A DNA stretch of 38,887 nt from JBBRWV01 sp038248985 (lineage in GTDB: Bacteria; Planctomycetota; Phycisphaerae; WQYP01): positions 1 through 38,887 of the forward strand of contig JBBRWV010000019.1 of NCBI GenBank assembly GCA_038248985.1. The letters are read 5' to 3'. This document shows, in pieces, positions 15,247-22,965 of the stretch. Below the pieces are notes generated by a model. The model was not told the DNA's origin. It made no database searches and saw nothing but the letters and a program-made list of their open reading frames with translations. A program made the translations under genes and the position numbers. The stretch's first letter is position 1. Each line of letters begins with the position of its first letter.

Positions 15247-17610
15247 TTACTGGGGGCTGGCGGCGGGGGCGGTGGTGGGTTGGGCGGCGGCGGGGCGCGG
15301 GGTGGAGGCGTAGAGCAAGATGTTGCGAATCAGAGCTTGGGCCGATTCGGGGGTGTATCCGAGGATGCCCCAGGTGTGGGTGCCGAGGAACCCGCTGGTG
15401 AGATCTTCTCCGGAGAAAATGACGGTGTAGCGATCGGCGATTTTGAGGCCTTGGATTTTGGGACGGAACTGTCGGGATTGTTGTTCGATGTAGTAGCGTC
15501 GGAAGGCGATTTCGGTGATGGGCACGGTGTCGGGGATTTTGCCGGCGTAGATTTCGTCTTCGAGGGGGATGGTGGTGAGGCTGTTTTTAGGATAGAGGGC
15601 GGCGGTGAGGGCGAGGAAAGAGGCGCCGAATTTTTCATCGCCACCGGCGGCGTCGGCGATGAGGGTGCCGCCTTTTTGGAGGAACGTTTTGAGGGCGGCG
15701 ATTTGGGGATCGCCGAGGGTGAAGGCGCCGGTGCCGGTGATGTGGGCGAGTGGCGTTTTGGCGAAATCAAGGTCGGCGATGTTGACGGTGGAGAGGGTGA
15801 GTTGGGTGGCGAAATCACGTTGGGCGATTTTGGCGAGGCGGGGCCAGGCGGCGGGTTCGGGATCGGAGTTGCCGGCGAAGTCGAGACGGGCGAGGGCGAT
15901 TTTGTGATTGATGGGTCCGGAGCCGGGTTTGACGATGAGGTCGCGAAGTTTCTGGCGGAAGCCGGATTTACCGGTGGCGTAGGTGCAGAGATTGGCGGGG
16001 AAATCCCAGGCGGTTTTCTCGGCAAAGCTATTGCGCTGCCAGGCGGCGCCGAGATCTTCGGGGCTGTGGATCCAGACTTCACGGACGCCGTTGGACATGC
16101 CGAGGATGGTGAGGTTGTCGAGTTTGCGGGCGGTGTCCATTTTGTAGAGGAGGTGGGTGTTGGGAAGGGTGCGCATTTCGTCGTATTTTCCGTCGAGGAC
16201 TTCGGCGGCGTATTTGCGCATGGCCTTGGTGAAGGCTGCGGATTTTCCGTCGGAGGTGGAAAAGATGAGTCCTCCGGCCTGAATGTAGGCTTTGAGTTTG
16301 GCGAGGTCTTCCTTGGTGAATTCGGGGTCGATGGAGCCGGTGATGAGGAGGATGGGGGCGTCGAGCCATTCTTCGGGGGGAACCTGGAGGTTGACGACCT
16401 GCCAGTTGAGGGGGGTTTCGAATTCGCGATGGAGCCAGCGGGTGAGATGGGCATCGTCTTCAAGGCGGGCGTTCCAGCGGCTGGCGACTTTGGGATTGCG
16501 GTTGGGGTATTGGAGTTTATTGAACATAATGGGGTTGCGTCCGCGGGCGAGAAACTTCATGGCGAAGGCGGTGTGCAGGGTGGTGGGTTTGTTATCGCCC
16601 ATGCCGGAGTTCCAACTGCCATCGGCCTGTTGGGTGCGGAGGAGTTCTGCGGCCTGGGTGGAGAACCAAGGGGTGGTGCCGAAATGTTTCATGCCCGTGG
16701 TGAGTCCGACGCGTTCGATGGCGTAGTGATAGTAGAGGTTGTTATTGCCGATGGTAGCGCCGTAGTTTTTGGTGAGCCAGGCGAGTCCGGCGTCGAGGCC
16801 GCGGTCAATTTTGGGTTCGAGTCGGAGGCCGTCATCGAGTCGATCGCGGGTGATGTATAAGGTGGCGAGACCGGCGGCGGTCATGCTGGGGCTTATATCG
16901 GTCCATTTTGGATCGAGGATGGGAGGGGTATCGTGATAGCACCAAGCACCGCTTTTGTCCTGTTTGGTGCGCCAGTGTCGATCGACGAGTTTCCAATAGG
17001 CTTCGGGGACTTCGATTTTATTGTCTTCGGCGTACCACATGGCCAGGACGGCGATTTGACTGTTGGAGTTGTCCCAGAAATCCGCGGGCAACCAACCTCT
17101 TTTGGAGGGGTCTTTGTCTTGTCGACGGCGGTAGCCGTAGGAGCCATCGGGATAAACTGCGGTGAGGAGGTAATCGCGGGCACGGTTGGCAGCTTTGCGT
17201 ACGTCGGGGTTGTTTTTGTAGAGAGGGGCGAGCGCCATGAGTTGATAGGAGGCGGTATAGGTGCCGGCGGGACTGACGGAGGAGACCCATTTGATGGCGG
17301 GGGCGAGGTCCTGGGAGGTGGGCGCGAGGCGGGGATTTTTGGTGGACTCGCCCACTTGGAGCAAGGCGTAGAGGATGACCGAGGAGAGGCCGCCGGTTTG
17401 ATCGGCGAATTCGGACATTTCGCCCTCTTCCCAATTGTCTTTGTCTTTGCCCTTGCGTTGAGCGAGGAGGTAGTCGGCACCTTTGTTGAGACTTTGAAGG
17501 ATGGCATCATCGGACACATCGGCGGGGAGGGCGGGGGTAGCGACGGTCAGTAAAGCGCCGACGCCCAAGGCCAGGAGCATTCCATTTCGACGCAGTAAAC
17601 TTGCCGTCAT
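15247..17610 (-). CDS. Secreted protein with cyclase-like alpha-toroid repeats and tandem DUF4159 domains
   Basis: A 787-residue protein with an N-terminal signal peptide ('MLLALGVGALLTVATPALPA'). Residues about 35-360 contain repeats of the squalene/prenyl cyclase-like toroid type ('LLRTQQADGSWNSGMGDNKP' is a QxxDGSW motif). I see no DxDD acid motif, so cyclase activity is not supported. The C-terminal half holds two DUF4159-like repeats, starting near 417 ('APILLITGSIDPEFTKEDLA') and 618 ('TPLAHITGTGAFTLGDPQIA'), each with I-T-G, a L-K-x-(Y/F)-(I/L)-Q-x-G-G strand and a later S-x-E-D-L. DUF4159 proteins are common in Planctomycetota, function unknown. The ATG at 17610 has AAAGGAC upstream, and its own promoter is proposed at 17675-17703. 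It follows the ABC operon on the same strand after a 160-bp gap. The C-terminus is Ala/Pro-rich. Confidence 0.8.
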   Translation of the reverse strand: MTASLLRRNGMLLALGVGALLTVATPALPADVSDDAILQSLNKGADYLLAQRKGKDKDNWEEGEMSEFADQTGGLSSVILYALLQVGESTKNPRLAPTSQDLAPAIKWVSSVSPAGTYTASYQLMALAPLYKNNPDVRKAANRARDYLLTAVYPDGSYGYRRRQDKDPSKRGWLPADFWDNSNSQIAVLAMWYAEDNKIEVPEAYWKLVDRHWRTKQDKSGAWCYHDTPPILDPKWTDISPSMTAAGLATLYITRDRLDDGLRLEPKIDRGLDAGLAWLTKNYGATIGNNNLYYHYAIERVGLTTGMKHFGTTPWFSTQAAELLRTQQADGSWNSGMGDNKPTTLHTAFAMKFLARGRNPIMFNKLQYPNRNPKVASRWNARLEDDAHLTRWLHREFETPLNWQVVNLQVPPEEWLDAPILLITGSIDPEFTKEDLAKLKAYIQAGGLIFSTSDGKSAAFTKAMRKYAAEVLDGKYDEMRTLPNTHLLYKMDTARKLDNLTILGMSNGVREVWIHSPEDLGAAWQRNSFAEKTAWDFPANLCTYATGKSGFRQKLRDLIVKPGSGPINHKIALARLDFAGNSDPEPAAWPRLAKIAQRDFATQLTLSTVNIADLDFAKTPLAHITGTGAFTLGDPQIAALKTFLQKGGTLIADAAGGDEKFGASFLALTAALYPKNSLTTIPLEDEIYAGKIPDTVPITEIAFRRYYIEQQSRQFRPKIQGLKIADRYTVIFSGEDLTSGFLGTHTWGILGYTPESAQALIRNILLYASTPRPAAAQPTTAPAASPQ

Positions 17611-17674
17611 ATTCGCTGTCCTTTCAGTCCCAGATGTAAAGAGTGATTAACACTTTACGACACTGTTATGCTGT

Positions 17675-17703
17675 ATTATATCGTTCCGGCTATCGGAATA
17701 AAC
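17675..17703 (-). promoter_or_regulatory. Probable promoter of the DUF4159 gene with an operator-like dyad
   Basis: On the minus strand there is a perfect TATAAT (17680 down to 17675). The best -35 (TTTATT, 16-base spacing) is poor. Between them lies a dyad TTCCG-N5-CGGAA (17684-17698), placed where a repressor or activator could act. The predicted start would be near 17668, giving a leader of about 58 bases before the ATG at 17610. Confidence 0.4.
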
Positions 17704-17770
17704 CTCTATTTTTTCTTTAGAATCGTATGGGTAAAGCGATGAGCAAGTATACGAGGAGAATTGGAGCGGG

Positions 17771-18505
17771 TTAACGCCCGAGGGTATCGGCGGCCATGGA
17801 TTCGAGTTTGAAATCGGCGCGGGTGGATATTTTTTCAAGGAGGCCGTCGCGAATCCAGCAGACGCGGTCGGAGCTGGCGAGCATTTTGTGATCGTGGGTG
17901 GAGCAGATGATGGTGACGCCCATGTCGCGGTGGAGCTGTTTGAGGATTTCGATGATTTCGGTGCCGGTTTTGGTGTCGAGGTTACCGGTGGGTTCATCGG
18001 CGAGGATGACATCGGGGGTGTTGGCGAGGGCGCGGGCGATGGCGACGCGTTGTTGCTGGCCGCCGGAGAGTTCGAAGGGTTTGTGATCGAGGCGTTCCCC
18101 GAGTCCGACCTTGGTGAGGACGGCGGCGGCGCGGTCATGGGATTCGAGCTTGGGGACGCCGGCGAACATGATGGGGAGCATGACGTTTTGGACGGCGGAC
18201 ATGACGGGGACGAGGTTGTAGGTTTGGAAGATGTAGCCGATTTTGTTGCAGCGAATCCAGGATTGCTGGGATTCGGAGAGGTCGAAGAGGGACTGGCCTT
18301 CGAAGAAGACGCGGCCTTCGGTGGGGACGTCGAGGGCGCCGATCTGGTTGAAGAAGGTGGATTTTCCGGAGCCGGAGGGGCCCATGATGGAGATGAAATC
18401 TCCGCGGTAGATTTCGAGGCTGACGCCTTTGAGGGCCCAGACTTCCTCGTTGCCCATGACGTAGCGTTTTTTGACGTTGTCGGCCTGGATAATGATTTCG
18501 GGCAT
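17771..18505 (-). CDS. ABC transporter ATP-binding protein (LolD/MacB-like), second ATPase of the operon
   Basis: A 244-residue ATPase with all key motifs: Walker A 'GPSGSGKST' (about 39-47), Q-loop within 'IGYIFQTYNLVPVMSAV', signature 'LSGGQQQRVAIARALA' (about 143), Walker B 'VILADEPTGNLD', and the H-loop His in 'CSTHDHKML'. It belongs to the LolD/MacB/FtsE group, which powers FtsX-type permeases that move lipoproteins or peptides away from the inner membrane rather than transporting across it. The ATG at 18505 is preferred; a GTG at 18517 overlapping the upstream stop codon by four bases (GTGA) is the alternative. It is the last gene of the operon. Partner permeases are probably the FtsX-like proteins at 19738-20820 and 22962-28142. 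Confidence 0.9.
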   Translation of the reverse strand: MPEIIIQADNVKKRYVMGNEEVWALKGVSLEIYRGDFISIMGPSGSGKSTFFNQIGALDVPTEGRVFFEGQSLFDLSESQQSWIRCNKIGYIFQTYNLVPVMSAVQNVMLPIMFAGVPKLESHDRAAAVLTKVGLGERLDHKPFELSGGQQQRVAIARALANTPDVILADEPTGNLDTKTGTEIIEILKQLHRDMGVTIICSTHDHKMLASSDRVCWIRDGLLEKISTRADFKLESMAADTLGR

Positions 18506-18513
18506 GGGAACAC

Positions 18514-18921
18514 TCACGACGTAAGAGCTACCTGGGATAAGCGAAGGCTGACCATGTTGCGGAGCATGAGGGTGCGGGTGAACTGGAGGACGGCGGCGCG
18601 GGCATCCTCAATGGGGCACTGGAATTTTTCAGCGAAGGCCTGGGAGATGAGGGCGAGATTTTTTTCGCCATTGATTTGCTGCCAGTAGAAGGAGCCGCAG
18701 GCATCGAGATTGAGGCGTGAGGCACAGTTGAAGCCGGTGAGGCGGGTGATGCGTTGGGTGAGGAAGCCTTTGGGCTGAATGGGGCGTCGGAGTTGGATGA
18801 GGCCGAGGTTGTCGACGCCGGATTCGATATGGACAGGGATGCAGGGAACGGCTTCTAGCGGGTTGCGGCGCGGGAAGGCGGGGGCGGGGGCGGTTTTCTT
18901 TTTGCGGAGGGGGAAGTGCAT
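18514..18921 (-). CDS. PqqD-like (RRE-fold) protein
   Basis: A 135-residue protein. After a basic, Pro-rich N-terminus, residues about 38-128 follow the PqqD pattern: beta strands ('LTGFNCASRLNLDACGSFYW'), then a helical part 'EKNLALISQAFAEKFQCPIE' and a closing helix 'VLQFTRTLMLRNMVSL'. PqqD is the prototype of the RiPP recognition element, a winged-helix fold that binds leader peptides and hands them to a processing enzyme. Here it sits between two ABC ATPase genes, 2 bases after one and just before the other, with no radical-SAM or cyclase gene beside it. It may recognise a peptide or N-terminal tail of an exported substrate, or act as an adaptor on the ATPases (inference). The assignment rests on pattern only; sequence identity in this family is low. 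Confidence 0.6.
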   Translation of the reverse strand: MHFPLRKKKTAPAPAFPRRNPLEAVPCIPVHIESGVDNLGLIQLRRPIQPKGFLTQRITRLTGFNCASRLNLDACGSFYWQQINGEKNLALISQAFAEKFQCPIEDARAAVLQFTRTLMLRNMVSLRLSQVALTS

Positions 18922-18923
18922 GA

Positions 18924-19700
18924 TCAGTGAATCTCCCCTTTGGAGAAATCGATTTCGGAGGGGTGGGCCATTTTGATGATGCTGCCATCGGCGATCCAGA
19001 GGATGCGGTCGGATTTCTGGAGCATTTTGAGATCGTGTGTGGCGGAGACGATGGTGACGTTGAGTTCGGCCTTGAGCTTGGCGAGGAGGTCGATCATTTC
19101 TTCGCCGGTGCGGAGATCGAGGTTGGCGGTGGGTTCATCGGCGAGGATGATTTCGGGGGAGTTGGCGAGGGCGCGGGCGATGGCGCAGCGTTGCTGCTGT
19201 CCGCCGGAGAGTTCAGCGGGTTTGTGTAGAGCGCGGTGGCCGAGGCCGACGAGTTTGAGGATGTAGAGGCCTTTTTCCCGAGCTTCTTCGCTTTGGAGGC
19301 CGGCGAAGGCCATGGGGAGGGTGACGTTTTCGAGGCAGGTCATGACCTGGATGAGATTGTAGGACTGGAAGATGTAGCCGATGCTGCGGCAGCGAAGCCA
19401 GGCGAGTTCATTGTGATCGAGTTGGGCGACGTCGACTTGGTTGATGTAGACCTTGCCGGAGGTGGGTTTGGAGAGGCCGCCGATGGCGTTGAAGAGGGTG
19501 GATTTGCCGGAGCCGGAGGGGCCCATGATGGAGAGGTATTCGCCTTGGAAGATGTCGAGGGTGGCACCGCGAAGGGCGTGAACTTCCTGGGAACCCATGC
19601 GGTAGGTTTTTTTGACATCGACGGCGCGGATGATGCAGCGGCGTTGATTGGCCGCGGGCTCGGCGAAGAGTTCATTGAGTTGGGCTTGATCGACGGCCAT
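18924..19700 (-). CDS. ABC transporter ATP-binding protein (LolD/MacB-like), first ATPase of the operon
   Basis: A 258-residue ATPase with Walker A 'GPSGSGKSTLFNAIGG' (about 58), signature 'LSGGQQQRCAIARALA' (about 161), Walker B 'EIILADEPTANLDLRTG' (about 180) and the H-loop in 'VSATHDLKML'. It is a clear paralogue of the product of 17771-18505, with a longer N-terminus ('MAVDQAQLNELFAEPAANQR'). The ATG at 19700 has TAAGGTG a few bases upstream. The frame stays open further upstream but that part is a reading of the permease gene in another frame. It lies 37 bases after the FtsX permease gene, its likely partner, and 2 bases before the PqqD-like gene. Confidence 0.9.
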   Translation of the reverse strand: MAVDQAQLNELFAEPAANQRRCIIRAVDVKKTYRMGSQEVHALRGATLDIFQGEYLSIMGPSGSGKSTLFNAIGGLSKPTSGKVYINQVDVAQLDHNELAWLRCRSIGYIFQSYNLIQVMTCLENVTLPMAFAGLQSEEAREKGLYILKLVGLGHRALHKPAELSGGQQQRCAIARALANSPEIILADEPTANLDLRTGEEMIDLLAKLKAELNVTIVSATHDLKMLQKSDRILWIADGSIIKMAHPSEIDFSKGEIH

Positions 19701-19737
19701 TAAACACACCTTAGGGAGACGCGCCTGGGAAAGACAA

Positions 19738-20820
19738 CTAGATATTGGAACGGAGTGCGGCAGCGGGGACCATGCGCGAGGCGAAGCGCGCCGGGTAAAC
19801 CGCAGCCACCATGGACAAGACGATGCCCACCACGAGGGAGAAGAGACCATAGAGGCCAAGCTGGCCCCAGTTGAGGGAGCCGATGACCATGCCGAGACTG
19901 AAAGACCAGCCATAGAGGACGAGGGGGAAGATGATGCCGAAGAGGACGCCGAGGAGAGCGCCGATGGTGCCGACGAGGGTGGATTCGATAAGGAAGAGAC
20001 GGCGGATGAAGCTGGAGAGTGCGCCGAGGCATTTCATGGTGCCGATTTCACGGAAGCGTTCGGTGACGCTCATGAGCATGGAGTTGGAGATGCCGATGAC
20101 GGTGACGAGGAGGGAGACGACGATGATCCAGACGGAGCGATAGCGTTCGGTTTTGAGGGCGGCATTGCGGGCGTCGATTTCATCCTGTTTGAGTTCGCGG
20201 CTGAGATCGACGACGGTGGCACCGGCGATGGCGTAGACGGGGGCGGGCTGGGATTCGGTCGAGGGGGCTTTGCCTGGGGGAATTTTGCGGGCAAAGGCGA
20301 CTACTTTTTGGCGGGAGGGTTCGAGGATAGACGGCCAGTCCATCACGGGAAGGGAGCCGTCACCCATGACGACGACGGCACTGGCATCGCGGGCGACGGC
20401 GGCGAGGGCGACGGCCTGGACACTGGGGGGAGCGGCAACGCCGAGGGAGGCGGGTGCCCACAGGACACTGGCCGGACGACTATCGCGGATACCGTCGAGA
20501 AAGCGTGTTTCGAGAGGGGAGAGGGGGCCGGTCTGGATGACGCCAATGGTGCGATCGCGGAGGGGGCCGGAATCGGCGGTGAGGAAGCTGATCATGCGTT
20601 GGATTTCGGCGCGGGTTTTTTGTTCGTTGCTGACGCCCTGGCGGATGAGCTGGGAGGTGAGAATGGACATGAGGAAGGCGATGCCGAGGGCGACGCCGAG
20701 GATGGTGACGATGGAGCGGCCGAGGCGGATGCGGATGCCTTGGAGGACGACTTCCAGAGCGATGGCGACAGGGAGCTTGACCTGCTCTTGAATGACGCGG
20801 TTGGGGAGGGTGGTGCTCAT
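19738..20820 (-). CDS. FtsX/MacB-type ABC transporter permease
   Basis: A 360-residue permease with the standard four-helix MacB/LolC layout: one helix near residues 38-60 ('VTILGVALGIAFLMSIL'), a soluble extracytoplasmic domain of about 160 residues, then three helices including 'VWIIVVSLLVTVIGISNSML' (about 225-245) and a region from about 265 on. The FtsX signature 'TERFREIGTMKCLGAL' follows the second helix. The C-terminus 'AAVYPARFASRMVPAAALRS' is the classic family ending. It lies 24 bases after the OPT-like gene and directly before its probable ATPase. The start at 20820 has no strong ribosome site; a small hairpin sits between the previous stop and this start (20822-20845). Confidence 0.9.
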   Translation of the reverse strand: MSTTLPNRVIQEQVKLPVAIALEVVLQGIRIRLGRSIVTILGVALGIAFLMSILTSQLIRQGVSNEQKTRAEIQRMISFLTADSGPLRDRTIGVIQTGPLSPLETRFLDGIRDSRPASVLWAPASLGVAAPPSVQAVALAAVARDASAVVVMGDGSLPVMDWPSILEPSRQKVVAFARKIPPGKAPSTESQPAPVYAIAGATVVDLSRELKQDEIDARNAALKTERYRSVWIIVVSLLVTVIGISNSMLMSVTERFREIGTMKCLGALSSFIRRLFLIESTLVGTIGALLGVLFGIIFPLVLYGWSFSLGMVIGSLNWGQLGLYGLFSLVVGIVLSMVAAVYPARFASRMVPAAALRSNI

Positions 20821-20821
20821 G

Positions 20822-20845
20822 GAATACTCTTAAAAGGAGGTATTC
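20822..20845 (-). promoter_or_regulatory. Hairpin between the OPT-like stop codon and the FtsX start codon
   Basis: In the minus-strand mRNA GAATAC and GTATTC form a 6-bp stem, separated by 12 bases including CTCCTTTT and AAGAG. The stem begins in the TAG stop codon of the OPT-like gene (20845-20847) and ends one base before the permease ATG. The mRNA also carries ACCTCCTTTT, which matches the anti-Shine-Dalgarno end of 16S rRNA rather than a Shine-Dalgarno site. It may control coupling between the two genes. Confidence 0.35.
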
Positions 20846-22965
20846 TAGAAGGGGGCGCTGGAAATAGCGCTTTGGATAAAGCGCATGGCGATGGTGCCCA
20901 TGCCGATCAAACCGACGCCGGTGTAGTAACCTGCGAGAATGGTGGGGATCATACGGAGGAAATTGTCAGGGCCGAAGCGTTTCTGGAAGTAGTATCGTCC
21001 GATGAGGGCCCCGACGAGTTCGAGCATCATGGTATGGGGGAGGCCACCGAAGCCGCGAATCATGCCGTAGACGAGCATGACGGGGAGGCCGAAGCCGCTG
21101 AGGAGGGCAAAGAGGCCGACGGTGAGGGCGAAGCCGGAGCCGATGAAGCCGGGATGAATGGCCTGCATGAACTGGCTGTCGGCGATGCTGGTTTCCATTT
21201 GGCCGGGGGGCGTATGGGTGGAGGAGTAGAGGAGGGCCATATTTTTGGAGGCGAGTTCCCACTGGACTTGGGCGGCGGGGAAGGCGGAGGAGGGGATGGG
21301 ATCAGAAGCCCAGATGAAGGCCCAGAAGATAAAGGAGAGGATAAAGCTGGTGGGAATAACGACGAGGTCGGTCTTGAGGAGGGACATGAAGTTGACGCCG
21401 GTGAGTTCATTGACGCGGAACTGCTGGGCCATGCCGCCGTAATTTTCGATGGGGATGGGTGCGAGCCAGATGCCGACGCCTTTGGCACCGGAGAGGATGA
21501 AGGTGGTTTCGCGGACGAAGGGGATATCGACGCTTTGGCCGGAGATGCCCATAAGGCGAGCGTTGACGTAGGAGATGATGGGGCTGTAAACGAAGGCGAA
21601 GATGATCAGGAAGATGCGGAGGGGGAGGTTGGGGGGAAGGAGGTAGTGGCAGAGGACAACGGTGGCGGTGGCGGCGAAGATGTAACCGACGAGGCTGATC
21701 CAGAGGGGGAAATCGCCACGGCCTTTCTGGGGAGTTTCCCAGAGGCTGGCGCGTTTTTCCTGAGGGGCGGAGGAGCGGCGGGCCTTGTTTTCGCGTACTT
21801 TTTTGCGGACATCGCGAATGGTCTGGAAGATGGAGACGACGGCGATGCCGAGGCCAATGCCGATGCCGAAGGAGATGTAGAAATCCACGCCGTTGGCGAA
21901 GCTGGTGTTGATGGTATCCATGCCGGGCTGCCAGCGGGTGAGGATGCCAGCGTGATGGAGGATGGGGTTGGCGAGGATGGTGACGAGGATGGCGAGCATG
22001 GTGCCGATGACGGCCCAGAAGGGGATGATCATGCCGATGAGGACGATGCCGGGATCGATGATCATGCCGGTGGGAGTAGCGGGGAGGAGTCCTTGGGTAA
22101 AGGTGGTCCAATCCCACCAGGGCTGGGGGAGGAGGAAGAGGGGTTTGTCAAAAAGCAGGCCGGTGATAGCGGGGATGCCGACTTGCAGAGTGCCAAAGAG
22201 GACGCCGCCGAGGACGCCGAGGGTGAAGAGTCGCCAGCGGTCGGATTTTTTGCGGAGCTCGGGTTTGAGGTTGACGAGTTGATCGCCGGTGGAGGTGGAT
22301 TTGGCGGGTTCATCGGCTTCGGCCATGGCCATGGCACCTTGGGCGCTGATAGGGGCCATGGGGAAGGGGAGTTGTTCGATATCGGAAGTGAGGCGGAAGA
22401 AGAAATAGCCGAGGGTCCATTTTGTGATGAAGCCGAGGACGGTAGTGGCGGCAAGGAGGGCGATGGGGAGAATCCAGTCGGAGTGAAAGAGGTTGCGGCC
22501 GGTGATGGCGGCGCTGTCGGCGCTGGGGACCCACCAATTGGGGAATTCATTGCGGAGGAGGGCGTCGCGGACGGGTTCACTGTTAGCAAAGTAAGCGCGG
22601 AAGACGAGGCTGGAGAAGGCACCGCCGGTGGCCATGGCTCCGGCGGCCCAGAGGAGGACGACCAATTCCTGTTTGCTGGGGTTTTTGAGGCTGCGGCGCA
22701 TGATTTCGGCGAAGAGGATGACGGTGACCCATTGGGCGGCCGCGCCCATGCCGCCGCCGGTCATGAGGCCGAGGTAGATGGACCCGGGCATCATGATGAG
22801 TCCGCAGAAGATGACGCCGGCGATGGTGCTCCATCCGAAGCCGTCTTTGAACTCAGTGGGGGTTTGGAGCAGGTTGCGATACTGTGCGAGTTCGGGATCG
22901 CCGATGGCTTCGACGCTGGGCTTGGGGGGAGGGGGATCTTTGGGGATGTCGTTAATGGTGCTCAT
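20845..22965 (-). CDS. OPT-like polytopic transporter
   Basis: A 706-residue membrane protein with more than ten hydrophobic helices. An early 'SIYLGLMTGGGMGAAAQWVT' (about 62-81) resembles the Y-L-G-L-x-x-G motif after the first helix of oligopeptide transporter (OPT/YSL) proteins. 'EQLPFPMAPISAQGAMAMAE' (about 197-216) is like the conserved PFP segment. The C-terminus 'MIPTILAGYYTGVGLIGMG' parallels the OPT S-G-L-x-A-G-E-G ending. OPT proteins import peptides or metal-siderophore complexes by cation symport. The gene starts inside the stop codon of the giant permease gene (ATGA overlap), so its product probably works in the same assembly. TGGAGG lies just upstream of the ATG. Family placement is by motif only; divergence from classical OPT is large. 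Confidence 0.6.
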   Translation of the reverse strand: MSTINDIPKDPPPPKPSVEAIGDPELAQYRNLLQTPTEFKDGFGWSTIAGVIFCGLIMMPGSIYLGLMTGGGMGAAAQWVTVILFAEIMRRSLKNPSKQELVVLLWAAGAMATGGAFSSLVFRAYFANSEPVRDALLRNEFPNWWVPSADSAAITGRNLFHSDWILPIALLAATTVLGFITKWTLGYFFFRLTSDIEQLPFPMAPISAQGAMAMAEADEPAKSTSTGDQLVNLKPELRKKSDRWRLFTLGVLGGVLFGTLQVGIPAITGLLFDKPLFLLPQPWWDWTTFTQGLLPATPTGMIIDPGIVLIGMIIPFWAVIGTMLAILVTILANPILHHAGILTRWQPGMDTINTSFANGVDFYISFGIGIGLGIAVVSIFQTIRDVRKKVRENKARRSSAPQEKRASLWETPQKGRGDFPLWISLVGYIFAATATVVLCHYLLPPNLPLRIFLIIFAFVYSPIISYVNARLMGISGQSVDIPFVRETTFILSGAKGVGIWLAPIPIENYGGMAQQFRVNELTGVNFMSLLKTDLVVIPTSFILSFIFWAFIWASDPIPSSAFPAAQVQWELASKNMALLYSSTHTPPGQMETSIADSQFMQAIHPGFIGSGFALTVGLFALLSGFGLPVMLVYGMIRGFGGLPHTMMLELVGALIGRYYFQKRFGPDNFLRMIPTILAGYYTGVGLIGMGTIAMRFIQSAISSAPF

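Noticed and set aside
15280..16860. A 526-codon open frame on the + strand
   Set aside because: Antisense to the DUF4159 gene, acidic and Gly-rich product without any family features.
19701..19913. A 71-codon N-terminal extension of the first ATPase
   Set aside because: It overlaps the FtsX permease gene in another frame and reads as Ser/Pro-rich nonsense; the ATG at 19700 has a ribosome site.
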